Counted from the stretch's first letter, positions 47,300-60,639 are shown. The stretch is DNA of 64,000 bases from Protula sp. h YS-2021 (GCA_949752745.1 OX457033.1:18453907-18517906), one strand, 5' to 3'. Notes: a model not told the origin generated them from the sequence alone. Made by a program: numbers and translations.

Positions 47300-47340
47300 T
47301 TTATACGGAAGTGAAAATTTCCAACCACTTTGCTAATATC
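47300..47340 (-). promoter_or_regulatory. Core promoter of receptor copy 1
   Basis: On minus, TATAAA (47300-47305) lies about 61 bp before the start codon. Upstream are GGAAATTTTCAC (47311-47322), a loose kappa-B-like site, and TAGCAAAGTGG. The same order and spacing occur before the intact receptor at 57.4 kb, which supports function. No transcription start is known. Confidence 0.55.
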
Positions 47341-49844
47341 GTTTTATAATAATGTTTCTAGATGTCTATAATAAATAACACACTAGCAGGTTCCTATTCA
47401 TATGTGTCACTAGACACAAACTTCCTCCTTTTCTTATTGTTGCTATCGACACAAAGAAAAAGGATGTAACCTGTCAAATGTATTTTAGTTGTCTTTGGCG
47501 TGTAAATTCGATAAACTTCCCAAAGGAAGACATAAAGTACACGGAAACAAATATTTTAACTTAAGCGATCGGCATAACTAACATTTTAAAAGAAATTGGT
47601 CTAATGCTAAACGCTTCGCGCTAGCATTAAGATTAGTATTCAACGTGTAAATTTGATATATTCACAAAAAACCATAGTGTACAAGGAAACAATTACAAGG
47701 AAATGATTCGACAAGTCTGCCTTGTGACAACAAAATTGCTTCCTTTTCTCTCTCTCCCCACTCCATCAAAACAAAAAAAAACCATTACAGGTGGAAAGGG
47801 ATGCACGTTTTAAAAAACCACCAGAAACAAAAGCAAGTCCGTCGGCTAATATTACCGTTTTTACGTCGAATGACGTTTATTCCCGTCTGAACAATCGGAA
47901 TGCCACAGGCTTTCATCATGCCAGACAGCAGCTGTACAGGTATCACCGGAAAGAGGATTCTTTGTAACATACAATGATAAAATCAAGCGAGCAGGGAGAT
48001 TGATCAGAAAAATCCCCCTCCCCCACAGCCTGCAGTACTGGTAGGGCGAGCCTGAAAGACGAGTGTGAACAGTGCAGCACTTTTAATGAGGATTTTCAGA
48101 TCAGTACAAATCCTTTCCGATGGCTACGTTGTAATTGCGATGCCTAGTACACACATTCAGTATATTGTGTGGTGACGTTGTTGATACTTGAAGGGCAGTT
48201 AGTACGGCTGTGCGTATCTATCGGGCTAACTAAAAATACTTTTGTTTCCTTTGTCCTCGTCCTGCAAAATTGAAATGTGAACGACAAGTAATTAATAACT
48301 CATACCTCTTTACATAGTATATTCACGAAATTATCCATATGCAAAATAACGCCTAGTACATCCTTCGAGAATCTTGACATACCACAGCAAAGTTATGTAA
48401 TTCTGCTATAATTCCATGTCCACACTTCTGGAAGTAACAGATTTCTAAAACACATTACAAGCAAGAAATATATTGATTTATTTACCTGGCTTGGTAAATA
48501 TCTAATTCTGCTACTTTATACAAACGATATGCAATTAGACGACGCCTTTTATTTTAAGATCTTTCTTCTCAATGAACCTAGGAGAGAATGAATAGTTCCT
48601 ATTAGCACTAATGCAAATGTTCACAGAAAACGCGGAGATATTATGTCATCATTGCCCATTACCAAGACCACACCAAAGGAAAGAATAATTTGTTCAATAA
48701 ACAAATTTTTGCCAAATGAGGAAACATTTGACAAGGATTAAAATATATTAAAAGGATTTAATATATTTAAGATTTCGATATCTCCTTCACATGACGCACA
48801 CTAGTGGTTGTCTCGTTGCCATCATAATTAATTCGCATATAATGTCTCATGTTCCCGATTTGCGTGAAACCATAGACAGCGCCTCAGTACATTAAATGGT
48901 AAACATTGTCGGCACAAAACATTATATGAAAGTCACCCATTTTTTATGCATTAATGCAAACAAACCATCCATAAAACACAGAAATTCCACTTCATTTGTT
49001 ATTTTGTAAATTACAGCTAAATAAGTATTGTGAATACATATGCAATCGAAATTTCTACGTTGTAGTCGAGAATTCAATAGACAATCTAAATTTGAGGGAT
49101 CAAATGAGGCATTGTTTTCCCATATATTATGTTCTAAAATGGATGTAACAACTATGAAAAACTAAACCGAATAAAAATGCTAAATACAACTAAGCAGAAA
49201 ATACTTACCATTTTTGACACGTAAGAATGAGACAATTCTAGCTTAACGATGCTTTAAGACAACATTTACAAAGTTCGGATAACATTTACAAACATGCTTT
49301 CAAAAATTTATATGAAAGTCACTAGCAGAAAATAACAAATATAAAACAAAGTAAAAAAGGATACTTTATTTTGTTTTTATTTGCAAGCCACGTCATTGAT
49401 GTCTCTATAGATATCTTAATAGGATGAGAAATCTATATACCAAACGTCCACATACCAAACCTAACTTGCTATGAGTGTTAGTTTTTTTAACTTTGAAATC
49501 ACGGGACGTAGGCAAGTGCTTCTTTGTACATCATGCAGGTGTTGTTTTCATATTAGCCCTACTCAAATTCTACAGGACGTGATAGTAACGACAGTCTGCT
49601 ACTGCTGGGATACAAGGTTAAAATCTGGTTTAAGAAACGGTATAGACATATTAGATATTCGTTAAATTCATGGCTGTAGACTTTAGGTTTATTGTCATTA
49701 ACATGTAGAAATTAGTTAAACACCTTAGATTATTATCACCTATTAGATTATGTAATATGAACTACAATATGTGCATATAAAGCTCCGTAACAAAAAAAGG
49801 CAACATGTATTAAACAAACTGAGGTACATATTTTAAATCTGACT
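47341..49844. other. No gene; possible relic flank near 48.1 kb
   Basis: Long AT-rich sequence upstream of receptor copy 1. A block at about 48040-48120 resembles 42516-42600 (CGAGCCTGAAAGRCGA...), so part of it is probably the decayed 3' flank of the relic at 49.8 kb. Nothing else is recognised. Confidence 0.5.
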
Positions 49845-50220
49845 TAGGTTCCACACCGCCACAGTTACCAAGCGGAAAAATGCAGTGTCTGGGCATGTTC
49901 GCAATAGTTTTATGCATTGAGCACATCAGTCTATTGAAACATCTCTTTTGCTTCCTCAAATAAGTTTTTTACTGTCGTCAGGCCAGCGCAAATAGATATT
50001 ACCTTGTAACATAACTCTTATGTTCTTCACTGAATCTTCAAGCAAGATATAGATTATTTTCCTTGAAGATGTTATCTCTAGACATCGTGCTACATTCCTT
50101 TCACACGTAGGCCAAGGTTTGTTTATATTTCATTTGAGAGAATACTAATTGCTAGCAGACATGTATGTGTCTATAACATCGTTGATAAAATATCCCATAG
50201 AAATATCTCTGAAGGGAGCA
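49845..50220 (-). pseudogene. Toll-like receptor relic (TIR C-terminal part)
   Basis: The minus strand matches the last ~120 codons of the neighbouring receptors, from the box-2 flank (ISMGYFINDVIDTYMSA) to the C-terminal tail, with several small indels and stops. Everything upstream of about 50220 (transmembrane and ectodomain) is missing, and unrelated AT-rich sequence follows. It is a third tandem copy that has decayed. Confidence 0.85.
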
Positions 50221-50984
50221 GTATTTTGAAATTTGGTAAAACATTTGCTTATATAGAATTTTACTAGAACGTGGTGTTCGGCTATATCTCCGAACCTCCA
50301 GGTCGGATTCTTTTGAAATTTTACATACCGATAGAGCACATATTGGAAGTGTGCAACGTCTTTTCGCTTGGTTTTATGAAAATTTTTCAAAATGATAGTA
50401 TTTTTTATTCGATTATTTTCGACGTTCTGTCCAGGCTAGATCATTCTCTATTAAATTTAATTCGATTGTTTTGAAATGTCACATACAAATAACGCACATT
50501 TTGATGGTGGACAATGTCCTGGTTTTGTTCAGATTAATGACAAAATCTCAAAATGACAGTATTTGGAATTTCAATAAAACGTAGCGATTTGATACAATTT
50601 TGTCTGTGTAATTGAACGTGTCGTACACACTGTGTCTCGGAACTATTCTTCTGATATTTCAAAATTTCACACGCGGATGAATCAGACATTAAAAAATTTA
50701 CAACATAGCTTTTATAACAAAATTGAACTGAACATTAAAATCCAAAACTGTAAAAATCTGATGAAAATTGTAGTATGGTACTTTTCAGACTCACTTTAGG
50801 GCTGATTTCACAGGTCATTTGCGCTACACGGGGTATCGTGTCTCTCTGAGCCTCCAGTGTTTGCTGTTTTTGTAATTTTTAACTGCGTCATCGAGTAGAA
50901 AAAGGAATTTTTTCTATTCTCTATGCCAACTGCAGGATAGAAATTTTAAATATTTTATGTTTTTCAGACCCGGCCGAGGCACTT
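50221..50984. repeat. Diverged tandem repeat downstream of the receptor relic
   Basis: Blocks containing TTTTGAAATTTTACATAC-like and AATGACAGTATTT-like sequence recur near 50310-50405, 50465-50560 and 50660-50700. The period is roughly 165 bp and irregular. No coding signal. Confidence 0.45.
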
Positions 50985-53945
50985 GTCAAGTCACAGAACA
51001 CTTGTTTTTCTATTTCCTATTTTTATCCGTTAACGTTTATCCGTGTGTATTCCATTTTTTGCATCACATCTTTTGTGTCAAAATTTTTAAAGATTTTTAC
51101 TGACTGTTGGTTAAAAAGAGAAAAATGTATAATTTTGAACAACTGATGCAAATTATATGTTTGTAGAGTTGACCTATGCACAAATTTATCAATTCTGAAG
51201 ATGCTATTTGAAAGGCGAGTTATTATTCACCATCTGCAGCTTTCCTGACATTTACAAAGTGTCATTTACTTTATACAGAACAAAGACAGGGAAAACGGTT
51301 ATGTCGGGTTTGCCCTGTGTATGTTTTTTTTGTGCTTGAATAAGCTTATATATTGTGCAAAACTATTCATAAACAGTTCAGTACGACAGTTTGTGCCCAA
51401 CATATTAATGTTTAAGGAGCTAATATTGCTTTGTGCGTTATAAAATGCTTTAATGGGCAAATGAAATGATCAATGATAGATAAACAACATGTATGAAAAT
51501 ACAATGCTTAATTTTATCCATTTATTCTCGAAAGATTTAAAAATAACATATAATATAAATAAAAAGATGAATCAAGGCATAAAATTCTATATTCTTAACA
51601 GGAATAATCATTTTAAAGCACTTGACTAACACAAATCAAAGAGTTCAATAAACAATGAAAATCGGTACTTATTTATTCTGCAAGGAAATAAATCGTCTTT
51701 ACTCTAGAGTTCTAACAAATTACAAACCGATTAAGCACCGTAATCAACGGTATAAAAAGGGCCAACCACACAAGGGGTAAGCAGCCCAAAATCGCCAATA
51801 TTGAAAGAAAAACTGCATACAAGGCACACCTTATTTACACAGTTTTTTTGGGACTCCTAAATGCAATCTTTCTTTCAATTTCTTATCTCGAGGAGTATGT
51901 CTTTACCAAATGCAGTATGATGTCGTTGAGGATATATATGTAACTCTGTCATTTATAAGATATATGCGTTTTCTTGGCTTACAGAATGGTTACTGAAACA
52001 TCCAGTATATATACTGATAATGTGGTTAAAAATACCCTTGTTTGAAAGAAACACTGCATACAATACGCAACGGCATGTAAGGCGCGGAAAGGTGTTTAAT
52101 GAAAAAATGCGTCTTATATATCGCTAGTTACGGTATAATGATAAAACAACCGGGGGACGGGCACTTGCTAGCATATGTTACTATGTGTGTAGAAAAAGGG
52201 AGAAAGATGGAGCGGCAATTTTGAGGCTAGATGCTGTCCCTGCCGAGTGCTATCTTTCGTTCAAAAATGGGGTAAATATCAATTACTACTCTATTTTCCA
52301 CACTGGGGAGTGGGAGGGGGATATCGGTTGTCCCGGAACTGCATTCCGAGTTTGGTTAAAAAGTGGATATTATTTTAAAGTTAGCACTCCACATTTAGGG
52401 GTCGTTTCAAAAATAATGGACTAGCGTGGAAACAAGTTGGTACATGAATCTCTTCTCCTGGGGTAAAAGTACAGATGTGGTTGGTGGGATGGTGGGCTGA
52501 CCCTAAAATGATAAGTAAGTTTTGTCTGATCTACCCCTGTACAAAACTTCTTTTGAAATGTTCACTTGAAAGTCACATGGTGTAATTCAGCGTTATGAAG
52601 TTTTCTTTAATGAAACCCTTTTTGTATTGCGTAAGCACATAGACCACGTCCCAGTATCTGATAAAATATCTCATAGCGAAAAGAGTATCGTGACTTTCTA
52701 AGGATTCACCCACTCGTGGAAGGCCAACGAATTCAAAACTGTGAGGTTTGTTCAAAGGCCTATCCAACAAATGTCTGAGTTCTTAACCGGGTGTTCTTTT
52801 TTCACAAACCCTTCAGTATTAGATATCTGCAATAATTCTGCAGTCAGTGAGCTAGGTTAGAACCAATAAAATGAATAAACAGATATACTACAAGAAACAC
52901 CATGGAGTAAAATAAGGCGCTATTGGAAAGGCTTGATATTTACATATAAACAGTTATCAAGTAGCTAAAGGCCAGAAGGTAAAGCACATCAACTGTGTAT
53001 CTGTGCTCGTGTCCAGTAAAGGATTAATAAAACAGACTGTTAAGAGAGTGCCTACCAAACCATAAGACATACAGAAGATTTGTCACCACATAGCCCAGAA
53101 CGACAGGTACGAGTCACTTTCCGGTGCTGCATCAAATAAAAGCCTTGCAGCATTCGCATACTTTCAGTTTTAAGATAATAAAACAAGTGGTACTGAGAAA
53201 CAATTGCAGATACTGACCCAGTCTAGTATATCGAAGCTTTATATCACCGCAACCATTCTTTTATACAGAGTCTATTGGTATGACAGCTGGAAAGCAACAC
53301 TGAAATTTGTACAGTTTTTAGTTTTTGAGACGAAAAAATTTCATTACTAAAATAATACACATTTTAATGTTAGTAGAATTGCTCCAAGACACTAAGAAAA
53401 ATAACAGCAAGAAACAGGTCATGACCAAAACAACACATCGATGCATGGTGAAGTTTAGATTGTTCAGATTTAGTTCAGATTAAGGGATGCTTGGAGTTAT
53501 TTTGGCAGCAAAAGAGATCAGTTAACCTCGTTATGAATTAAGCTATGAAGCAATAAAGCGGTAGTGTAATGTAGACTAACTAAACTGGGTGTCGCTGTAA
53601 AAGTCAAAATTAAGTAAGCTGAAAAGGGGCATAGGTGAATATAACATGAATTCAATGACAAGAAGTCAATCTTTCAAGGCATTGAATCAGAAAATGTCAG
53701 ACACTTCATCCTGAGCACATTTGCGGTAGCGACTACGATTTGTTTTTTATATAATGCCATGATAGCGTTTATAAAAAAGGTCAATGGTAGCAACACATAA
53801 TTTTGGGGCATCTGTCGGACAACGGTGGACAGTAAGAGATTCCACGGAATTGAACAAAAACAACTGCAGAGAATGTAACGGACGGTCTGTTGGACTACGG
53901 ATCCAGTACTGAAATAGATGTTTTGCAAAATGCAGGCATTCGTTA
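50985..53945 (-). other. 3' flank of receptor copy 2, with extra inserted sequence
   Basis: 50985-51680 matches 41690-42420, and 52585-52745 matches about 43040-43235, so the flank of copy 1 is present here. About 1 kb at 51700-52560 has no counterpart and looks like an insertion of unknown type. No gene is seen. Confidence 0.6.
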
Positions 53946-56900
53946 TCAAACTGATGTGAGGTTCACAGAGCTACAGTTGTCAAGCGGGAAAGTGTACTGC
54001 CTGGGAATTTTCCTAATTGTTTTGTGTATTGAGTATATCAGTTTATCAAAGCATCTCTTTTGCTTTCGCAAATAAGTTTGGTTTTCACTGTCGTCAGGCC
54101 ATCGCAAATAAATCTTACTTTGTAATATGCGTTGTATGTCTGAAGGAATGTCCCGGTCTAGATCTTCCAGCAAGATATAGATTACTTTCTTTGAAGATGT
54201 TATTTCTAGGCTCCGTGCTACATTCCTTTCGTACGTAGGCCAAGGTTTGTTCATACTTTCATTGGAGAGAATGATAAGAATGACTTTACTATCAGCCATG
54301 TATGTGTCTATAATATCGTTGATAGAAGGTCCCAAGGGAAAATCCCTGAAGTGAACGCAACAATTAAAGCCATGTGTTTCCTCCAGTTCCTTTTGTAATA
54401 CCCCGTGTACCCAGTGTCTGTCTTGGTTGCAATACGAGAAGAAAATATCAAACTTGAATTCACGACTTACATATCTATAAGCGCCATTTCTGCAATTCAT
54501 TTTGGACAGAAAACCTAGAAAGCGGTAGTACCATGTTTCCAGGCGATATCGGTATTTATATGCTAACGTACTTCCGAGAAATACTAACAGTGCAATGGTA
54601 CAAGAGGAAATGCTGACAATAACAGTGTGTATGACGTCATCTGTCGTGTCGCATTTATCTTTAAATTTTTCTATATCTTTTCTGTGAATATATTCCATAT
54701 CACCGGAATCTCCATAACAACTGTACATTTCATGTTGTGTAAATGTTATATGAGAACGTTGTATCCATTCTATTGTTTTGATATATTTTGAATGACAGTC
54801 ACACCCCAGCGGATTTCCGGCGACATTTACATTTACATCATGACTTAATTGTATTTGATTTAGAGCTGCTTGTATTTCAATAGGTATAAAAGTTAATTTG
54901 TTATTTGAAAGATCTAAATTTGTCAACTCCCTGCAGTTTGTAATCAGATTTGTTGGGAGATATCCAATGCTCATTGAAGACAAATCAAGTTTTTTAATGT
55001 GAGGCAAAATCGAGCAAATTTTATTGTTATTTTGATCAAGAAAATTTCCACCTATATCCAAATTTTCCAAAGTACGTGGAACCAGTTTTTCAACAAAACT
55101 TAGAGGATGTAAAAGATTTAGATTGCGCAATTTCAATACTTTAAGATTGTTAAAGCCCATGACTGACACGTTAGCATTCAACCTGTTAGCTATTTGGGAA
55201 GATGAGAGATCCAGAGTACTCAAGTTGTTATAAAAACATAAAGGTTTTGGTGTGGTAAATGGAAAGTCCCTGTCATTTCCTACATTGTTGAGATACGCCT
55301 CTCTGAGCTGCGGAGAAAGAGGAAATCTAGCATCACCATTGCATGTAGGATCCAAAATATCCTGTAACCTCGGAATCACAGTACAAGGTACAGGAAGACC
55401 CAGACAAACCATAAATTCACAATAAGCGGTATGATTTAAAAAGTAATAAGATATATCATATTTCAAGCATCCAATTGCTTTTTGGTCACCATTGAACAGT
55501 GACGGAAATATTTCGGATCGTTTTGAAATATTGGAATCGTGCGTGGCACGAGGTTTGGCATCGTTTATCGCATTAACTATCAACACCTTTGGTGATCTTG
55601 ATTCACAATTGCCGGTTTGGTAACCGCCATTGAAAAACTTTAATGATGGATGGAATGATAGAATTTCGTAATAAATCCCATAATGAAGGCCTGACGCTTG
55701 GGATACATCAAGCATATTATAGGATAAATCTAGTATTTTCAGATTAGGAAATACATCTATGAATCCATAGGTTATGGACTGAATATCATTTCTGGAAAGA
55801 TCCAGATATTTAACATGCAGATGATTTCTTTGAAATGTTTTGTTTATTGACCATTGTGGACGATACCAATTGCTTCTTATTTCTTGTACATGTACCATCG
55901 AAATGGAGTGTAATGGACTTTTTCTCAGATAGAAAAAAAGTTTTTGAAATAAATTCGTCCTACGTTGTATTTCAGGAGAATTTTGAAAATTAATAACTTC
56001 CAGTTCTGGTAAATTAAAAAGAAAATTTGAAAACAACTCTTGTGTAAAATCATGGAGTCGTAAAACTAAATGCATTTCACGTAGCCGTATTGGTTCTTTC
56101 CATCGGCCATATTTTATCCTGTAGTACTGTAAGTGAGATCCAAATACCCACAGCTTTTGAAGACTGCGAAAGTCTTTTAAAAATGACACATCCAGATACG
56201 CATCCGTCTCCAAAAGCTCAGTCTTTTGAAGAATCAATATTAGGTTGATAACGCCTGTAATATCAGAAAAATGATTACTACATTTACATTTTAACTCCTT
56301 CTTAATTTGTATTCTTCGAATTAATAATTGTTTGTCATTACCTTTGTGGCAGTGTCCAAGGTCAAAGTTCTTTGACACTGTGTCAGAGTTTGACACCGAA
56401 AACCAACTTCCCGTTTGAAGGTAGTGATTTAAATTTGTATCTCCTAAATTGCATAAACGTAACCCCAGTAGATATCAACATACAGATAGTATCGGAAGTA
56501 ACAAATCCGCAATACAGAGTATATCTAATGCCTGTGATAGGTACAGTAAAGTTAAGCTCAAATGCTGCTGTAAATGATACAGAAAGTGTTGGTATAGAGA
56601 ACATCTAATGCCCCTGCAGCTCAAGGGCTACTGCATATGGTATCGAATTTGATAGTATAGAGTACATCAAATGCCCCTGATAGACATAGTAAAGAAAAAC
56701 GGAAGGGCTACTGCAACGTTTCCGAAATCAAAGCAGCCATATCTGACTTTGAGTCATTTATTTTCTACAAAATGGTTTATTAGAGTGGAGATAATCCTGA
56801 TATCTCATATTTCTCTGGTTCTTAGGGTACTTCAGGGTACAAGCCAATTAAATTTTATTAATTGAGGGTCAGGGAAAATGATGGTGATGGTTTTGAATAA

Positions 56901-57404
56901 TCTTACATCTGCTAAAAGGAATAAATTAAAAGCATGATGAAATGAATGACAATATTTACAAGCGATTCAAATACTAGAATTTTCGAAATTTAATATTTTT
57001 TGCTTCATCGGTAATATAAGTGATACCAGTAATTGAATAGATAATACCAATTGCTCAAAATTTCAATGTTAAGAAGGCAATGTCGTATATTAAAGTCTTT
57101 GTAGCATGAATTAATATTAAAGTTGAAAATGGTAAAACTGGAAGGTAAATATGCAGTCACCTGATGAGTTCATCTGTATCAATTTTCTTGAAACATCTTC
57201 AGGTTGTCCTTCTACAACAGTGGCATTTTGCGGGGGAGTAAATGTATCCAGATATTTCTTGGCCTCAGGCAGAGTGCTGCTTAACATAGCATTGCTTCCA
57301 TAGTAGGTGTTAACTTGATTTTTAGATGTCGTCGGCAGTGCCACTTGCAGGCAAAGAAACCATAGATGTAATGTGTATTGTAAGACAAATAGACGACCTC
57401 TCAT
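53946..57404 (-). CDS. Toll-like receptor, copy 2, apparently intact
   Basis: Two exons on minus: 57161-57404 (MRGRLFVLQYTLHLWF..., signal peptide, phase 1 donor TCATCAG|GTGAC) and 53946-56254 (acceptor GATATTACAG). The spliced protein would be about 850 residues. It has a signal peptide (1-~24), leucine-rich repeats through the ectodomain (e.g. YLDLSRNDI, LTNLDLSNNKLTFIP), a cysteine cap (GCDCHSKYIKTIEWIQ...C...C), a transmembrane helix at ~622-646, and a TIR domain at ~681-830. TIR box 1 is FDIFFSYC, box 2 RDFPLGPS and box 3 FDKLIYS. The box-2 proline needed for adaptor binding is present. As a type I membrane receptor it should sense ligand outside and recruit TIR adaptors (MyD88) to activate NF-kB-type signalling. 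The ligand is unknown. An in-frame extension upstream of 56254 reads into the intron and is not used in this model. Confidence 0.92.
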
Positions 57405-57465
57405 TGTGCAATTTAAAACTTATGTCGCTTTTTAAAAACTGTTTTATTTCCTTCTGCCGGAAGTG

Positions 57466-57506
57466 TTTATACTGAAATGAAAATGTCCTGCCACTTCGCT
57501 AATTTT
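57466..57506 (-). promoter_or_regulatory. Core promoter of receptor copy 2
   Basis: TATAAA on minus (57466-57471) lies about 62 bp before the start codon, preceded by GGACATTTTCATTTC and TAGCGAAGTGG. The block aligns without gaps to that of copy 1, while flanking sequence is more diverged. Confidence 0.55.
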
Positions 57507-58029
57507 GTTTTATAATAATGTTTATTTAAAGTTATGCACATATTAAATAACACACATAAACTTCTTCCTGTTCCTCCAACTGAAAACTAACTATACAAGT
57601 ATTGCACTGTACTATGTTACGCTTTTGTGATTTTGCTTTCTACAGTTTTTGTGACGATAAAAACTGTGACACTGATAGCAAGAACAAAAACAAAACGACA
57701 AGGAAACAACTTTTATTGCTGAGTGTTGATTCCCGTTTGTCTTCATGAAAGTTTTGTATATTTATCGAATACCCATAAGGTCGCTTAGCTGTGACGTTAA
57801 TTTGAAAGAAATAAGTAAGTGACGGTTTGGTCAACTCTCTTCACGTACGTTTGATATATTATGATATGTCTGCGTAGCTGTCCAGGAACATACAAGGCAA
57901 AACGCCAGGGCAATAATTGCTAGGACGTTGTCCTCTGCCGCCCTATCGGCATTACGAACTTTTCCTGCGAGATGCCGAGGCAAATGTATTCTTTCAGGTA
58001 GAAATGGGGGTGTGACTGAGACGATAGAC
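57507..58029. other. Upstream of receptor copy 2, nothing recognised
   Basis: AT-rich intergenic sequence up to the microsatellite. No coding signal or repeat is evident. Confidence 0.45.
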
Positions 58030-58030
58030 A

Positions 58031-58068
<38 letters not shown>

Positions 58069-58112
58069 GATTATTATTATTATTATTATTGTTATTATTA
58101 TTATTGTTATTC
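58030..58112 (-). repeat. (ATT)n microsatellite, LINE tail on the minus strand
   Basis: About 27 ATT units, slightly interrupted. On minus this is (AAT)n, sitting exactly where the LINE at 58.1-59.8 kb ends, so it is probably its 3' tail. Confidence 0.9.
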
Positions 58113-59760
58113 ATACAGCTTATATAGCGCTTTTTTTAAAGAGCTCCAAGCGCATTGAAAGTACTGACATAGATTGAAATATAATAATGTGCTATCATTA
58201 AAAAATAAGAAAACATAAAAGTAAATTTCACTGATAAGAATACGCAGTCTTCAAAAATAAGTTTTAAGTGCTTTCTTTAAATGAAAGACTGAAACTAAAT
58301 AGCGAATACTGAATGGTAGATTACAGGAGACATGCAGAGTTGACAAAAGCAAGATCACCGAAATTGGTAATTGTTTTGTAATCTTCCAAACGATATTGGT
58401 CAGTGGACTGTAGAGAGCATTGAGGTCTGTACCAGGTAACCAGCTCTCTGAGATAACCTTGGTAACTACCATACAAGCTTTTGTGTGTGAAAACCAATAC
58501 TTTGAAAATAATTCGCTTTTGTCAGTATAATGACTTAAAAAGTGGAGTTGCACGATCACGTCTAGAAGACTGGAAGATGAGTTTTGCATCGACGTTTTTA
58601 ACTTCTGGAGACGGCAAATCTGACCCGTGTTGATGCCAAAGAGCAAACCATAAGAGTGTTCCAGGTGGGACATAATGTATGGATGCTCTAGTGTCTTTGC
58701 TGCCACTGGCAAATGCGATTCATATTTCGCAAATAATAGAAACAAGATTTTATTTTCTCATTCAAAATTGTTACATTGACATTTATGCAGTCCTCGAACG
58801 TGATTATACCGATATGCGTCTGTCGGGGGTCAAATGACACATAAAACTGGCTGCCATCTGCAAAAAAGGTAGAACAAAGTGCATTAGCACAATATCGGCC
58901 AGTTGTGTAACGTACATTGTGAAAGGCAAAGAACCCAACACTGGGTCCTGGGGTACATCAAACGAGATAGATGTATTTTAAGATGATATTTCGCCAATTA
59001 TTACACACTGTACTCGGTCATTAAGATAGGGTTTTATCCAGTTTAAAACATTACGGTGCATGCCCAAGCGCGATTCTACGCGGGTAAATTAGATTTTATG
59101 GTCTGTTGTATCGAAGGCCGCACTAGAATCTAGCATGGCTAGTGCTAACATTTTCGCTCGTGCGAGCTAATGAGACTGCCACTTTGTATGCCAAGAAGGG
59201 AACTCTCGATCGAATGGATTATCCGATAGGCTGATTAATATCTATTCAATAAGACTGACTGATATCTGTTCAATAAGATGTTCCACCAGCTCACAGATAA
59301 AGCTTAAATTCCGTATTGGTCAATAATTGTTAAGGAAGTCAGAATCAAGCGATGGTTCTTTAGGAATAGGCTTGACCAATGCCTGTTTAACGGGATAGGT
59401 ACGTTTGAGTTTGTAAGGGACAAATTAACTCTTTCGGTCAAAATAGTAACAGGGTTAAGGCTGCAGCTGGTTGATGGTGAGTTTCAAACAAGTGCTTCGA
59501 AGGTTCTCTATTAATCTGCACTGTTTCTAGTGTACTTTAAAGTCGAAGGGCAGCTTAGATTTGAAGAGTCGACGCTTCTAGGGGGTGTTCGACACTTTTT
59601 ACTTGCCGAAGGTTGGAATTATACCATTTAGTGTCTGATCTGATTAACACCTTCTTGGTAATTTGCTGAGCATGGTGATAAGAGCGTTCTGCACCTAATA
59701 ATTATAGTGCACGATAAGGTCGAAGAGGTTATTAGGCCCGTTCTAGATTAATCTAGATTA
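58030..59760 (-). mobile_element. Decayed CR1/L2-like LINE on the minus strand
   Basis: Although no long frame survives, the minus strand shows the reverse-transcriptase order: FLNNYRPIRNLSFICELVE (about 59280-59340), LDSSAAFDTTD motif A (about 59100-59145), VPQDPVLGSLPFT as a degraded motif B (about 58920-58960), and ADGSQFYVSFDPRQ as a degraded YADD box (about 58800-58850). The C-terminal domain runs 58251-58745 and ends KKALKTYF. It resembles the LINE at 183-2752 in domain style and tail but is more diverged. Confidence 0.85.
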
Positions 59761-60489
59761 AACTGAGTATATCATGTTCAGATTCCTTTGAGTTGATTGG
59801 CTTTACTTTCCGGTACTTAACAGTTTGCCTAATTGGACCAGGCTTGCAATTTAAATTAAATTAAATTCAATGAGTGATTGGTTTGAGATATTTAAATCTC
59901 TCAGCTCTGACAAATTTTTCACTGATCTATTTTCTGACACAGTCGCTACATCCAGCAAATGATTTCAAAACACTTCTCAACACAGTTTTGATTTGATTCC
60001 TTTCAAATTTTTTACACTTTTCATGTGATCTTAAACAATTACTCTTTTTGAAGGATCTCACAAAATTGGCCCCATATCGCCGTTTGAGAGTTTCCATAAA
60101 ATTTGATTTTTAAGGCATCGGCCTGAAATAACAAATGTCGATCTTTGACAATTTTAAGTAATCAATTTTTAAAATGCTACTGCTACTGTTTGCCGACCAT
60201 ACCAGCCTTTTGAAACTTGATTCACTAGATCTCGGCTGCTCACAATGTCCCTGGACATCCTTGTATAAAATATATCGTCACTCAACAGGTACAGGATGCT
60301 ACATGTCTAATAGATATACGTAAACAGGTCTTCATCGTCCTGAAATGTGCATCGATAAACACATTTATATCTCACTTCCTGCTTGAAGTCTGTTATGTGT
60401 ACAGCAGTTTAAATGAGCAGGAATCAGAAATTCTTGGAAGATGAGTGGTAAACCAAATATATACTAGACCGAATTCCACAACAAGTAGC
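59761..60489. other. No recognised feature
   Basis: AT-rich sequence between the LINE relic and the repeat region. No coding, RNA or repeat signal seen. Confidence 0.4.
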
Positions 60490-60639
60490 GAAATGGCACC
60501 CACTTGAAATTGAAGAAAGCCAGACACAATATATCTCGTCAGGGACAAATATTTCAGTGCTTCGACATAATTATCAGCTTCCAGATTATTATTATCTTAA
60601 ATGAGGTCATCCAAGTAAACATAATGCAACCTCTTTTAG

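Noticed and set aside
57928..58158. Open frames of poly-Tyr/Asn across the (ATT)n tract
   Set aside because: Translation of a microsatellite; no coding evidence.
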